DNA from: Crocodylus rhombifer
Taxonomy: Eukaryota; Chordata; Crocodylia; Crocodylidae
Direction: 5' to 3'
NCBI GenBank assembly: GCA_038503035.1
Contig: JAVSML010024569.1
Location: 372,001-436,000, forward strand
Length of the DNA: 64,000 nucleotides
Translations under genes and position numbers: made by a program
Notes under the pieces: model-generated
The model's input: only the letters and a program-made list of their open reading frames with translations
What the model was told of the DNA's origin: nothing
Databases searched by the model: none
Shown here: positions 11,809 to 23,453 of the stretch, in pieces
How the letters are laid out: every line of letters starts with the position of its first letter
Numbering within the stretch: position 1 is the stretch's first letter

Positions 11809-13497
11809 GGTTTATGAAAATGAGTACTTGCTGGGAGCTAAGCCCAGTGATTTAATTCAGTAGTTCATGTAAAGACACAAAAAGGAATAAAATAAGCTGC
11901 TATTTTTTAAGTTGCATACACTTTGGGGAGGTTATCTCCAGGTAGTTTTGTGCACTCTGTCATTGTCAGAATTCAGAAATGCATTTTAGAATAAGTTCTG
12001 TAGAAAGACCTCTAACAATGCTGTAAAGTTTTGATTGAAGGACTTTTTTATTTTCCCGTCCCTATTTTTCTTGCTGTGGCCTATCATAACAGTTGCTCTC
12101 CAGTTTGAGATTTGCATGTGTCCTGTTAATTTGATTTCATAGTATGTCCTTTATCTTCTTACCAAATCTTGTGCAGTCTCTTGCCATTTAAGCAAGCAGA
12201 TTTGCCTTTCTATTTCAAAAGCATATCCCTGCATAATTAATTAAAATCATTCTCCCACTAATGGCATGCTCACTAAGCACGTGATTTATATTAATTTGTG
12301 TGGTCTTCAGTGTCACTGAATTGCTGACCCAGGCTAGGAACAGAAATTACAAATAAACCAGTATAAATGATTGGAAACCAGGTCAAGTCTAACGCAACAG
12401 AAATTTTATGCACATAAACTGCTTTTAAAATGGCCACAACTAGTTTAAGATAAACCTGGATGGATCTAGTATCAGACATAACTGATCTAGGTTAAATTGG
12501 TTTGTTGAACTTCTGTCCAAGATCCTCTCCAGATTCAAGTTAATTCACAGTTCCCCAGTATCCTAGGATGCTTTATCTTCCCTGCAAGCCCCCAACTTGC
12601 AGGGTGGGCATGCAAGCTTTGGCCCAAGCAGTCTGCTCCAGCAGAGCAGGGAAGCTTGCTCTAGTACCCCTGGCTATTGGCCTGGGCCACTGCATGCATG
12701 TGGATGCATTTCTAGAATCAAAAGTGAATATCTGTTCACCTACTTATTGGTTCAGTCTGTGTAGCCTTAGACCAACCTACAAAGATTGAATTGATTCAGC
12801 CTTGGGCTTTTTGACTCAGTTCTTAGCCCCCAAGTGCAAAAATTATTATACTTTTGGTATTAGACTGTTCAGTACCCATATGCTTGTACAGATCCCTTTT
12901 TTTTTTTTCCTTAAGCAGTTGTTATTAAATGTTTATTTTGCTCCTGGAAAAAGAAAGGAGAAATGATTTTCAAGCTGAACTGAGTTTACCTCCAGTTACC
13001 ATACCACATGAGGCATAAGTTTCCTTACCATATATGAGTAGGTCTGACTTTGCCCTTTCACCAAAATGAGCTTCTCAACTCAAATATTTTGAATACCACA
13101 GCTAAAATCTCTGAAAGTCCCATTTTTGCATGAATAAAGAAGTGTGAAGAACTTTGAATTTCTTGTAGCTGTGTGTTTTATGACTATATCTGGCATGTCT
13201 AGTTGCTTGATAGCACTAAATAAAATAGCACAGTACTGTGTATATTTCCCCCCACTATACTCCCTTTTCCCCATTGTTTTATGTGAAAATATGCTTTCAG
13301 GAGGATGCCTGGCCACATTGAAATAAATAGGAGTTTTGCGTTTGATTGGAGCCACAAGTTCTCCATTAATCTGCTATGGTTTTCCTCACAGTGGTATTGG
13401 AGGCTGCAGGAGGCTAAGCATTGTGGCCCTGATCCAACAAAGAACTGCTTCATTCCTTGTGGGCACCTATAGACATGCAGTGAGACTGTGCTGACAC

Positions 13498-13674
13498 GCT
13501 GTAATTACTGTGCTCCAGCACCGTGTGTATCAGCATCCCCGCACTGAAAAATGGTAGCAGGGGCATTTTAACAAAAGCTTGCTTAATAAGCTTGAGTTAA
13601 AGTGCCCCCACCACTGTTTTTCAGCTCAGGGATGCTGATGCATATGATGTTCCAGGCACTTTTAATTAGAGCAG
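13498..13674. mobile_element. Fold-back MITE, copy 1
   Basis: This is a long imperfect inverted repeat. The arms run about 13498-13580 and 13588-13674 around a 7-bp centre (GCTTAAT). The inner part pairs GGGGCATTTTAACAAAAGCTT-like sequence with AAGCTTGAGTTAAAGTGCCCC. Farther out, TATCAGCATCCCCGCACTG pairs with the complement of CAGCTCAGGGATGCTGAT. A related element is at 42779-42960. Confidence 0.75.
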
Positions 13675-15028
13675 CTCCAAGAGCCACTCTGATTCAAGCA
13701 CTGTGCCTCTCCCCACTCCCACTCCCAGAGCATGTGTATAAGCACCCTGGATGTCTGAAGAGTCCCAGCATTGTTTGGCTGTATCAGGGCCAGAGTGCTC
13801 AGACACTTGCAGAATCAAGTGTATATACCCAAGATTTATGCAACACTCAACTGATAAATAAGAAGAGAGGATCCCTGCTCCCAGGTGTTGCAGTGTAAAT
13901 GATTGCAAACTGTCATTCTGCTCAGAGGTAAACTCGAGATGGACTCAAAGTGACTTGACAGCTACTGACAAAAAAAACCCATTTTGATTTTATATATTTC
14001 CCTGTTTTGCCTTTGGCCCTCAATACTCTTCATGAATCATGCCTCAATAGAAAAGAGAGAGATTGACATCTGGCTACTTTTCAGCTAGCCAGAAAATATT
14101 GAAACACCATTTATCAGGATCTGATTCACACTTTTTAAATTTAACACGCTGCCAAATATGGGGAAAAAAATTATAGAAATGGATTTTGTTGTCTATTCGC
14201 TTGGTTTCTCTCTGCTGGCATACCGATGTTTCCAGAACTTCACAGTAGTAATAATTTTGTTTTTAAAAATGTAACAACTGAATGTAAACTTTAAAAATAA
14301 AACCCCTGGGTTTGTTTGTTCTGTTGGGTTTTTTGAAATCTTGAGTATTTCATGCTGTTAAGCTTTATATGTGTTTTTTAACTGCAGAATTATTTTAAAA
14401 TATCTGAAAAATTCTACTTGAAGAATGTAATCAGAAAACTTGCCTAAAGTTGCAAGAGAATAAGTTTTAATTGTTTCAAACAAGTCCCTAGAAAATATCC
14501 ATATTATAAAATCCAACTCTTTTGCACTTGCATTTATTTATGAAACAAGACAATTTTTTTTGCCTAGCCATTACAAACTCTATTGAAGAATTTGCCTGTT
14601 TAGTTTCTTCTATGTTTACCTCAATACACTGGTATTATGCTAATGGAAAAATAATGAAGGTATAACAATATACAATTCTGTCCTCAAGAACTTAAGAATA
14701 GAGTTCCATTTAATCAGAACAGAATTTGAAATCTGCCATAGACTTTTTTTTCCCCATAAAACATTCTTTGTTAATTTACAGTACAACAGAAATGAAGGAA
14801 GAGATGAATATTAAAATTATTGTACACAGTATAAACCAGAAAGCCAATGCTATTTCTTAAAAGAATGATTTGCAAACAATTAATATAAGCATGATGCATA
14901 TGTGATAATTTATGGCTCTCATGGAGGATGTTAGTTAAAAAAATAAAATTGAACCATTTAGTGCTTTGCACATTGAAAACCCTTTATAAACATCACACGT
15001 CATGCAGTTGTTAGGCAAGTATCTTTAT

Positions 15029-15110
15029 TTTAAGGATGGAGAAATTGAGATCTAGCTTAAAGGATTTGTAAAGCATAGCCAGGCCTAGCGTCCCAAGCCT
15101 TTGGGAACTC
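15029..15110 (-). repeat. MIR-like CORE-SINE fragment
   Basis: TTTTAAGGATGGAGAAATTG followed by AGATCTAGCTTAAAGGATTT resembles the complement of the MIR segment that reads as an ATTTTACAGATGGGGAAACT type. Confidence 0.5.
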
Positions 15111-15290
15111 ATGTCTAGTAACTTCTTTAATCATGAGACCTGTCCTGCCTTTCAGCCTTGTGACAGGATGTTATGAACTTACTGTGACTCTGTAGATATT
15201 AGTCTTGCTATGAAACCCATTACTTCCCTCCCAATGTGATGTCCACAACAGCTTGCCAAAACTCCCAGCGGTAGATTTAATAAACCGGTC

Positions 15291-15720
15291 TAGGGGTGCC
15301 AGGCTGCACTTGATGGTGCAGATGGGATGGGGGAGTGGTGTCTGGGAGCAGGAAGGACAGGCTGGTGTGGGATCATGGATCAGTGACAGTATGGGGCCAT
15401 GGCCCAGGGCAGAGCCATGATCCACTCCCCACATAGCCCTGCACTAGGGGTATGTTGGGCGCAGGGCAGACGGTCTGGGTACCTGGGCAGTGGGGCCGCA
15501 TCTAGGGCTGGCAGTGACACTGGCAGCGGCAGCCAGAAGGAGCCACTGCCACCAGGGCTGCTTGTGCCACACCAGCCCTGCAGTGGGACCTTCTGCATGC
15601 GCTACAGCCTGGGCTGCCCCTCATGATTGGGCCAGGCAGGACCAAGGGACCCGTTGTGGGCTGGATAAAATCCCTTGGCAGCTGGTTCCTGCCTGTGGGC
15701 CATAATTTACCCACTCCTCA
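15291..15720 (-). mobile_element. GC-rich hAT-type nonautonomous element
   Basis: On the minus strand it begins TGAGGAGTGGGTAAATTATG followed by GCCCACAGGCAGGAACC. This is the style of the common hAT terminus CAGGGGTGGGCAAACTATGG. The opposite end is TAGGGGTGCC at 15291. The interior is about 430 bp and GC-rich. Open frames in it are by-products of base composition. Confidence 0.55.
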
Positions 15721-18010
15721 AGTAGACTCTATCCCAGTAAGTACTGGACATCCCCAAGCTAGATGCTTGCTTTTCAAACCACAGTGTTTGTAAGAGCTAA
15801 GTGTGCAACTCAATGATTTTTAAGGTTACATATAACTTTATCTTCAGAGTAGCCTGGGCTGCAAGCTGGGAGTTACCTGCTGGTCCACAAAAGTGAGAGA
15901 AACTTTCCTCATCCTTCTGTTACATTTTACATCTCTTCTGATGGGCAGAGGACAGTGACACAAATCTCTTGTCAATTTAACTATGAATATGAAATCAAAG
16001 ATGGAAAAAGTAAATGCAGCCTGAACTGTATTTAGAAAAGGCCTTTTGCTCCCTCTACAGAAGGTGGTTGAAAACTGCAATACAAACCATTACAAAATTC
16101 AGTTCTATAAACCTTCTGTCTTTTTAATAGATATGTTTTGCGTAACTGTGTGTTCACAAAAGAAATTGAATTCCTGTCCTTCACAAGCTTGTTTTTTGAA
16201 GCCAAAAGTATATTATTGGGTTTAGGAAAGAGAAATTACAAGAATGTAGAGAGCTCCAGACTTTGAATATATTCAAACAAAAGCAGTGCATGCATCATTC
16301 CAGTTCAGCAGTCCTTTCCTTCCTTTTGGATATTTTACAGATTTGTGATCTGCTAGCATCTCTAGTGGCCACCTTTGCTGCTTTTTTTAATGGAGTTCTA
16401 TAATCTTGTGACACCATGCGGTATATGTTCTTTTTTTATCCTTCAAGTTGTATGCTTCAATACTTTGTTTCTTGTAAAAATAAGATGTATATAGCCTTGT
16501 AGCAAATTCAGTTCACTTCTCTTCCCATAATATAAGTACCAAAATAACTAACTACAGGGAAACAAAAATGATGCCATCTCCCTTTTTAGGTTCAGGTCTC
16601 TTCATGACCCGTAACTCTCCTCAAAAGTCCTATTTAAGCAGATTTCCCTTGAAGTGTGGTATGTAGGTCAAAAGCTTTGGGTAGATTCAAACCACATGGT
16701 TATACAAAAGCATCAAAGTTATGAACATTACATTATGCTTATTTAACCTAAATTTAACTGCACTCTTTTTTTGCTTAAAACACTAACCCTGATTCACTGC
16801 ATGACATTTCAGAACTTGGCATCCAACTTTTACATCTCTGTTATTCAGTTAATTTAAGAATTTAACTTTGGTCTATGAAGTTAGACACCTGAAATATATT
16901 AGGTTCTTGATTTGAATGTCACTGTTCCTGTGCAAGAGGTTTTGTGAGTTTCTTGCTCATTGTAATCATTCTAAACATAGGTTTACATTAACGGGGGATA
17001 AAAAGTTGTATTCTACAGGATCATTGCTTCCTTGGGACAAAATTTAATATTCGTCTTATTTGCAAGGATTTTTCTCTCTTAACAGTGTCACTTTGCACTG
17101 AAATTTGCTAATAGGCTTATATATTTTGTATAAAAATTATTTTCATTTGAGTGTATGGTTAGGGAGGAGGGATGCTTTCTAAAGGCAAACTTCATAGTTC
17201 CCAAAGCCAACTACAAGGAAAATGGGAGTCAAGTATATAGAAAGAAGCAAATCTCTTTCCTAGGCAGTGGTTGCTCTTGCAACTTCAGCTGTTGCTTTAT
17301 CTGGTTTGTTCATCTCTGGTTTGGGAAGAGATTTGTTGGAAGTACCTACCATTCCTTCCCAACCCTCTTTGATGGTACACACAGTGACTGTATTGACCCG
17401 GAATTTGCAGACAGCAAGCAGTATATGCTCTGCGAAAGGACTTGCTTCTAATTCTGTATCTACGTATGTTATTTACATAGATGTTACCTCTCTTCTGGGG
17501 TTACACCATGTCCTAGTAATAATCTTGACAGTTGTCTAAGAAAAAAATGACAGTTCAAGATATAAATCAAAGAAAATAACCCAAGACCAGTACATAAAGG
17601 TCGCAATGCTAAAATCGGATATCGCTGGTTCCATAGAGAGCCTTAGCTTTCAAACATGTCGCTGTCCTATTGTAAACTTTTATGGAGGCTTTTAGGAAAA
17701 TACAAAGAGAATACGCTTCTTAGATATGTTTATATACTCAATCTGTTCAGTTCTTTGTCTTCTACTCTGATAAAATAGGTTTCTGGTGGTTAAAAGTTAA
17801 CTGCCCGCTGCTCTTGTACATCCTTGCTAATGGATGACAAGAGAAAGGACACTAATTTCATAGTTTTATTAAGCTTGACTGGAAAGTCGTCTTTCACCTT
17901 CAAAGTGGAAAACGCATACTGAGGATATTTATAAGAAACTGTTGTCTTGTTTCGCATTTGATTGAACATGATTCTGTTGCTAGATTTGTTCTTTCTCTCT
18001 CTTTCTCTAG

Positions 18011-18151
18011 GTGCCCTATTTCTATATCAAATTCCGTCTCTGAGAAATCAAGGGAACATGGAGCTGATGATGACGAGTACAAGATTCCTTCATCCCATCC
18101 TGTAACCTTGTCACAACCACTTCATTGTCAGAATATAAAGCCTGTTACTCG
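18011..18151 (+). CDS. CBLB: CBLB exon (window exon 4): [12 protein letters not shown] motif
   Basis: This 141-nt exon completes the Lys codon split by the previous intron and encodes [39 protein letters not shown] and QNIKPVT, plus two bases of an Arg codon. SEKSRE and [12 protein letters not shown] match human Cbl-b. YKIP is a second YxxP tyrosine site, a CRKL SH2-type ligand in the human protein. The acceptor is TTTCTCTAG ending at 18010 and the donor is GTAAGG at 18152. Phase is 2 in, 2 out. Confidence 0.95.
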
Positions 18152-18521
18152 GTAAGGTCTTGTGCATATTTGCTATTCATATGCTACTTTGGAGAGTAGA
18201 GGATACTTATTTGAGAGGGGAATTCCCTCCTCCCCTCCCCCCCCATTGATGTAAACTTTTTAGTAATCATGGTTAAGCTGCTTGCCTTCTAAAAATGTTG
18301 ACTATTTCCATGACCTCTTCTGCCGAACTTGAGGGAATATGAAACCCATTAAGTTATCTGCAGGTCACCATATTTGTACCTGTGTGGTTCATAACTTATT
18401 AGCCTTGTTATGTTGCCACTGCATTCAGTGCTTTTTTCCTTTTTAATTTGAGGTTTTCAGAGCTGTCTCAAGTATTTAGCCATATATTTATTATTAATTG
18501 CAGGCAACACTTAAACTCCCA

Positions 18522-18895
18522 GGGTGGGTCCCCATGTGCAGGGCTGTGCACTTGTAGAGGCACAAATAGCAGCGGCACAAATTTGTGCCACTGTTTTGTG
18601 CCCCATTGCATACCTCTACACATGTACTCTGGTGCACAGCAGATTACCCTGGGTGAAGGTATTACCTGGTATCATGGTTCAGCAGGGGTTGGCAGCCAGA
18701 GTGTTGCTCTGGGTGGCCAGCCCTCCATTTGGTCCAGCACATGCTACCGATACTGCTCTGTGCTGTTTTTTTGGTACTGGGATTTCTTGGTAGCAAATTT
18801 TGCTATGAACATGTTTTCACATTTCTCATGTGCAGTTTGTAGCACCACAAAGTGGTTTGCAACACCAGAAACTGCATCCCCCTGGACATGAAAAT
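18522..18895 (-). mobile_element. TIR MITE, copy 1 (Harbinger-like)
   Basis: This is the inverted counterpart of the element at 51919-52355. Shared blocks in the same order include GGCACAAATTTGTGCCACT, TTGGCAGCCAGAGT and TTGGTACTGGGATTTCTTGG followed by TAGCAAATTTTG. The termini are decayed (GGGTGGGTCCCCATGTGC and the complement of CCTGGACATGAAAATCC). The strand is set relative to the second copy. A 147-residue frame at 18448-18891 is a chance frame inside it. Confidence 0.72.
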
Positions 18896-21800
18896 CCACC
18901 CCCAGAGTCAGGTTTAAAAATTTCAGCTTTTGACATTTTGATTAATCCTTTCTCAGAAGAAATAAAAGGTAGAAAAACAACCAAATCATTGGACAGTGAC
19001 TATAAAAAATAAAATTGTGCTTATGAACATTTTTCTTCTTTCCTTGGCTTGCATGTAACAGCTGATTTAAACCTTTAAAGCCCTTTTTTACATGGGCTTT
19101 CGTATGAGACTTTCTTTGTTCACCAAACTCTTCTGCTGTCCAAAAATACATCAAGATACTAGCAATTGTAGGGACTTTGCCTTTTCTTTCAAAATGTTAT
19201 GTCAGTCACCAAGAGCAATAAAACCAAGCTTATCCCCTCATCTCACAATTAGCAAATTGCTTTACACGTTTAATCAAAGTATGTTAGGATAGCCTAGGTC
19301 AAATGGCACATTCTTGCTGCTTGGGTCCAAGTTATTAAATTTCTTGGACGTAGATGCTGTTATTAACAGAAATGCTGACCCAAACTTTGCACAGATGTGA
19401 ATGTTACAGTTCCCTGGACATTTTGTCACTGTGGCCTTTTATGTTCCAGCTGGTTCTGGAGGAAGGGTTTTTATTTTATTTTATTTTTTTCAAGTAGAAA
19501 CTTAGTACAGAATTCACTGTGTAGAAAAGATAGATTTTTAAATGGCTCTGGGATTTTACATGTATGACCACATTTATTTGAAGTTTTGTTTTGTTTATCC
19601 ATGTGGGAGTTCCTCTCTCTACCATGTCAGACGTAATAGAAAGCTGAGTTCTCTGCCTAAGAGGAGGAAGAATTAATGGCTCATGAAAACACAGCAAAAG
19701 CTATAAGAGTGTATGGTATGGGAACAGATTCCAGTGATTCTGCAGCTACTGAGGACTCGTATTGGGCAGCAAAGCCCTTATGAAGAATTTTAGGAGCTTT
19801 TTATTATTTCTGAGAATATAATTTGGGACCTCAGCCCTACCACCTAGTAATATTATCCATTAAAAGCCAACTCCAAACTTCCTTGTTTTCAGCATTTGTT
19901 TTTTAGTCTTATTGAACCATGAGAGAGATCACACAAATGTAGTTGCCTACCATTGCTGCTCTGGCATTAATCCAGCATTTTTCCCACAGAAAATGTTTTA
20001 AAACTCGGATTCATTAATTTAAAATCAGGATTTCATTAATTATTAATGCAGGAAGCCTTGTACAGATTATATACTGTGACAAAATTAGTACTAAAAAAAG
20101 AAAACTACTAAGCACTTGAAAGTATAGTGATGAAGTATATACATAAATATTCCAAGTACTCAAAATTTTATTTCAAGAAGTTGTTGATGCTGATATTTGA
20201 CTAGTCAAAAGAGCACACTTCATTAAGCAAATCTATTCCAACCAATGATCTAGATGTTAGAGCTGGAACCAAGTGAAACTTTTCATTCAAAATACTTCTA
20301 TCATAAATGGATTCTATTGATCAAATGAAAAAAAAATCATAGTAAATCACTTTCCCTCTAAGTCTTTGGTTTTTAACTGAAAACAAAGAAAAAAATGAAA
20401 ACTTTTTTTAGTGGCCAAAAATTATTTTTTCAATTAAAATCTAAAAAGGGAATTTTTTTTATGAAAACTAATTAATTTTTTGCAGCACCACTTGTTTCCT
20501 GTTTTCCAGCAGTACGTTTAGGGCTTCTTTCTATGTATGTACATTTATACCATTTAAAACTTATAATTGCATATGGTGAAAGAGTGCATTACTTTGCAGG
20601 AAGCCTTACTGAGTCATCTTCAAATAGATCACCAATGTTTGGTGCAGAAAGGGGACATCTGTTGACCTTGCCATTTTGGAATGGAATTCAGGATTTCATT
20701 CTGCTTGGATACCGTGCCTCTGCTTCTCAACATAAAACTTAATTTCCATACATAAGGAACCAAATGAATTCCAGTTGTAAATCCATTAAAATCCTGGATC
20801 TGATTTCATGACTTTTTTTTTGTTTTGTTTTGTTTTTTTGGGGGGGGGTCTAGATCTTCTATCGTCAGTGCTGTTTGATTAAGGAATCTTTCATTTCCCA
20901 CATCCTGTCTTTAAAGCATATATTTACTTGAAGATTTCATGTTCTTGGGCTAATGGAACCGAACCCAGGCATTTTTAACACTTGAAGTAATGGTTTAACA
21001 ATATATGAAATGGCTTGTTGAAACGTTTTTTGAGCAGACGATCAGTTACTTGGTTGATTTGTTGCTTTGTGTGAAAGCATCTTGTATGCAGCTGATAGAA
21101 TTTTTGAATATGCAGAGGAGAGCTGGAAAAGTTTAGGCTACATAATGCATCTGCTAAAAGAGTCAAAGCCTGTTCAAACAACATTTTAAACTTTACCAAT
21201 CTAGCTTCAAAGAATGCAAGCAATGCTCCCTCCACTTACTCTCACAATCTAATAGGTCTCAACACGAAGAGGATTTTTGTTTGTTCCTGCACTCCGGCTA
21301 CTATAACTATTTCTTATTTTCCTCTCATTTTTAGTTGTACCTACTAATGCTGCACACAACATTCCACTTCATTCCTACTTGAAATAGTTGCAGACATTTA
21401 TGCATCCATCCATCTATATTACCAGTGTGGTTTGATGTTTGCCCTATGGGTGAAACCCTAAATCAGTCCCACACTAGCAGCTTCCTCTATGATTAGAGAC
21501 AGTGCCGCATGTAATCCAGCATAGTTGAAACAATACACTGACACACCCACCATGCTTCCTCTGACTGAAGAAACTCATTTTGATTGTCCTTAATTATGCA
21601 GAGCCCATGGTTCCTGTCATGGGGTGAAGTGTCAGTATTACCCGTTCATATGATTTTGGTTTCTTATTAATGTTCCTCAGTCTTTAATCAGAGTCCTCTC
21701 ATATCATCTACTCAGAATTATTTCAGTTCTTATGGCAAGATTTTCACTTCTTCTCCTTCACTGCCTGAAACGCTGCAATTGCTGGTTCTGAGTAGTTTTA

Positions 21801-22854
21801 ACTGCCAATTTGATACTTCTGCTTCTTTTTACAGAACAGTTTATTTTCATTTGAAGGAAGGAATAAAATTGTAGTAAAAGATTATAGAAGGAAAAGTACT
21901 GCACTGCTTTTATTGACAACAGCAGAACCAGCTGAGACTGCTAAATTGCTTAGCCAGAATTAGATCATTCTGTTCTATATAAATTTGAGTAGGAATTTTG
22001 CTGCACTTTATTATTTATGTAGTCTTATTCCTGTTTAAGGTGCCCAGGTTTTTTTCTTAGTAGGCTTCACTGCATTTGATTTCAGTAATCTTTTGGTTCT
22101 TTGTTTATCTTGGTCACATTTTCTCCCAAGCTTTTAAGAAAAAAAAAGAAAAAAAAAAGAATGAGGGGGACAGAAGTAACTTTGGAAATGCTTCCAGATG
22201 CAATGAGCTTGGAAATGTTTTAAAAGGGTATTTTTTACACTGTGTGGCACAGGTACCATCCCTGTGGTGTCCCCCAGTTTTAAAGTTTCAAAATTGTTGT
22301 GACTGCATGCAGGCTTGGCTCTCTAGCCAGAGGAAGCTAGAGGAGGCTCTCCCACAGGGAAGGGAGATATGAGAGCACTGCAGTGAAGTAGGGGAGAGGA
22401 GCTCCTTGCCACCAGGAGCCCAGGTCTCCAGCCTCAAATCCCAGTCTAGCATTGGGACTGGAAAGCCCAGCATCAGTAGCATTTAAACTGGGAGGGGAGT
22501 AGGGGTGGTAAGCCCGGCTCATCAGCAGAGAAAAAGAAATGCAGATGGCTTCCCTGTGCACAATGAATAACAAGTGAAACCATTCAAAATAGTACCTTAT
22601 TTTAAAGAGTTATTATTTTGGAGCACACCAGCCACTACCAGAATGTTTGGAACATTTGTACAGCTGGCCCTTTTGAATCATTTTAATGACATTTAACAAT
22701 TTTTTTATTGTTACATCTGTCTGCACCCTGAGCTTACGTATATACCTTTGCTGTAGGAAGAAGCAGCTTATTCTAATAGATTGAGTTTGAGGGCTGTGAA
22801 CTCTTACACTGCCTTGCATGGCAACCTTGAGTGAGATTTGATTTTTTTTTTTTT

Positions 22855-22895
22855 TTTTTCAGTTCCCTCAGTTTCCTCATTAGGAAAATAATACA
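22855..22895 (+). repeat. MIR-like fragment
   Basis: CCCTCAGTTTCCTCATTAGG followed by AAAATAATAC matches the most conserved part of MIR. It follows an 18-bp T run. The T run plus CAG mimics a splice acceptor, but what follows is repeat and not exon. Confidence 0.55.
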
Positions 22896-23112
22896 TTTCC
22901 TGAAAGGGGTGTTGTGGTTGCAAGCATTAATTGGTTGCTTTGAAAGTGTGTTGGTGGAGGGAAGGGGGGAAGCCTACATCTATGCGAGTCTGATGTTTGT
23001 GATTAATTTCCTTTCCTCCGTTTGTTTAGCTGTAACATACTGTGCTTTCTCATTCATTTTTTTAATTTTAGGAGTCATCAGTTGACTTGTTCTTTTTGAT
23101 CTCTGTTTTCAG

Positions 23113-23201
23113 GGTGTGTGAAAATGGTCCGTGCACTGGCATAATGAATGGAACACACAGTGCTGCTTCTGAGATGAAGAAATCAAAGCACCCAGAGCTA
23201 G
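23113..23201 (+). CDS. CBLB: CBLB exon (window exon 5)
   Basis: This 89-nt exon finishes an Arg codon, then encodes VCENGPCTGIMNGTHSAASE and MKKSKHPEL, and leaves one G for the next Gly codon. NGTH, a Ser-rich turn, a Lys-Lys-Ser and a Pro-Glu-Leu close to human Pro-Asp-Leu keep it collinear with Cbl-b. The acceptor is CTGTTTTCAG and the donor is GTATAT at 23202. As I recall human Cbl-b, it has five more residues (SIYLK) before the Gly at this junction, so the donor seems to lie 15 bp further downstream in human. Here the bases after the donor still read Gly-Ile-Phe-Phe-Thr but are not followed by a GT. Phase is 2 in, 1 out. Confidence 0.93.
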
Positions 23202-23321
23202 GTATATTTTTCACTATTTTATTTTTTACTCTGTATTTTTATGTTTAATTCTGTAAAAAGAAAATTTCTCCAAAACAGGTATAGCAGGAAGGCATTTACT
23301 TCCTGTACTTATGTTATTCAG
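23202..23321 (+). other. CBLB: CBLB mini-intron (120 bp)
   Basis: This very short phase-1 intron runs from GTATATTTTT to TATTCAG, between two exons with clear Cbl-b similarity. It is AT-rich and carries no repeat. Confidence 0.92.
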
Positions 23322-23453
23322 GAGAAGTCTTTGATGCGCCTGGTGTTCCAGTACCTCTGCCCCCTGCACGACCGCCTGCAAGAGACAACCCAAAACACAG
23401 CGCTTTGCTCAACAGGACGCCCTCTGATTACGATCTTCTGGTGCCGCCTTTAG
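23322..23453 (+). CDS. CBLB: CBLB exon (window exon 6): PLPPARPP / SDYDLLVPP module
   Basis: This 132-nt phase 1-1 exon encodes (G)[38 protein letters not shown] and [15 protein letters not shown] is a proline-rich SH3-type ligand and SDYDLL holds a conserved tyrosine. The acceptor is TTATGTTATTCAG. The donor is GTTGTC at 23454, which is a poor match to GTRAGT, but reading on into the next exon keeps the human order (PPLG then EDAFD). The exon is clearly related to window exon 8 and looks like an ancient duplication. Its length is a multiple of three, so skipping it would keep frame. Confidence 0.94.
   Translation, partial: EKSLMRLVFQYLCPLHDRLQETTQNTALCSTGRPLITIFWCRL

Larger units (their letters stand above)
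8394..18010 (+). other. CBLB: CBLB intron (9617 bp), largest in window
   Basis: This intron runs from GTAAGTT to TTTCTCTAG, phase 2. It holds CR1 pieces (9305-9412, 11526-11808), a long fold-back MITE (13498-13674), a MIR-like piece (15029-15110) and a hAT-type GC-rich repeat (15291-15720). The stretch 9420-9800 is a GC-rich patch of unknown origin, and 12290-12800 is a moderately repetitive-looking patch I could not classify. No nested gene was recognised. Confidence 0.85.
18152..23112 (+). other. CBLB: CBLB intron (4961 bp)
   Basis: This intron runs from GTAAGG to CTGTTTTCAG, phase 2. It contains a TIR MITE (18522-18895), a short GC-richer patch near 22300-22520 that I could not classify, an 18-bp T run (22842-22859) and a MIR-like piece (22855-22895). 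The remainder is AT-rich. Confidence 0.85.

Noticed and set aside
12290..12800. Possible DNA transposon around AAACCTGGATGGATCTAGTA and its partial complement
   Set aside because: The inverted match is short and broken by a bulge; no termini or target duplication were seen.
18448..18891. 147-codon frame
   Set aside because: It lies across a TIR MITE that has a second copy elsewhere in the window, and no protein-family motif was seen.
22842..22900. T18 plus CAG that looks like a strong splice acceptor with an open frame after it
   Set aside because: The following sequence matches the MIR core (CCTCAGTTTCCTCAT), and the frame does not fit Cbl-b between window exons 4 and 5.
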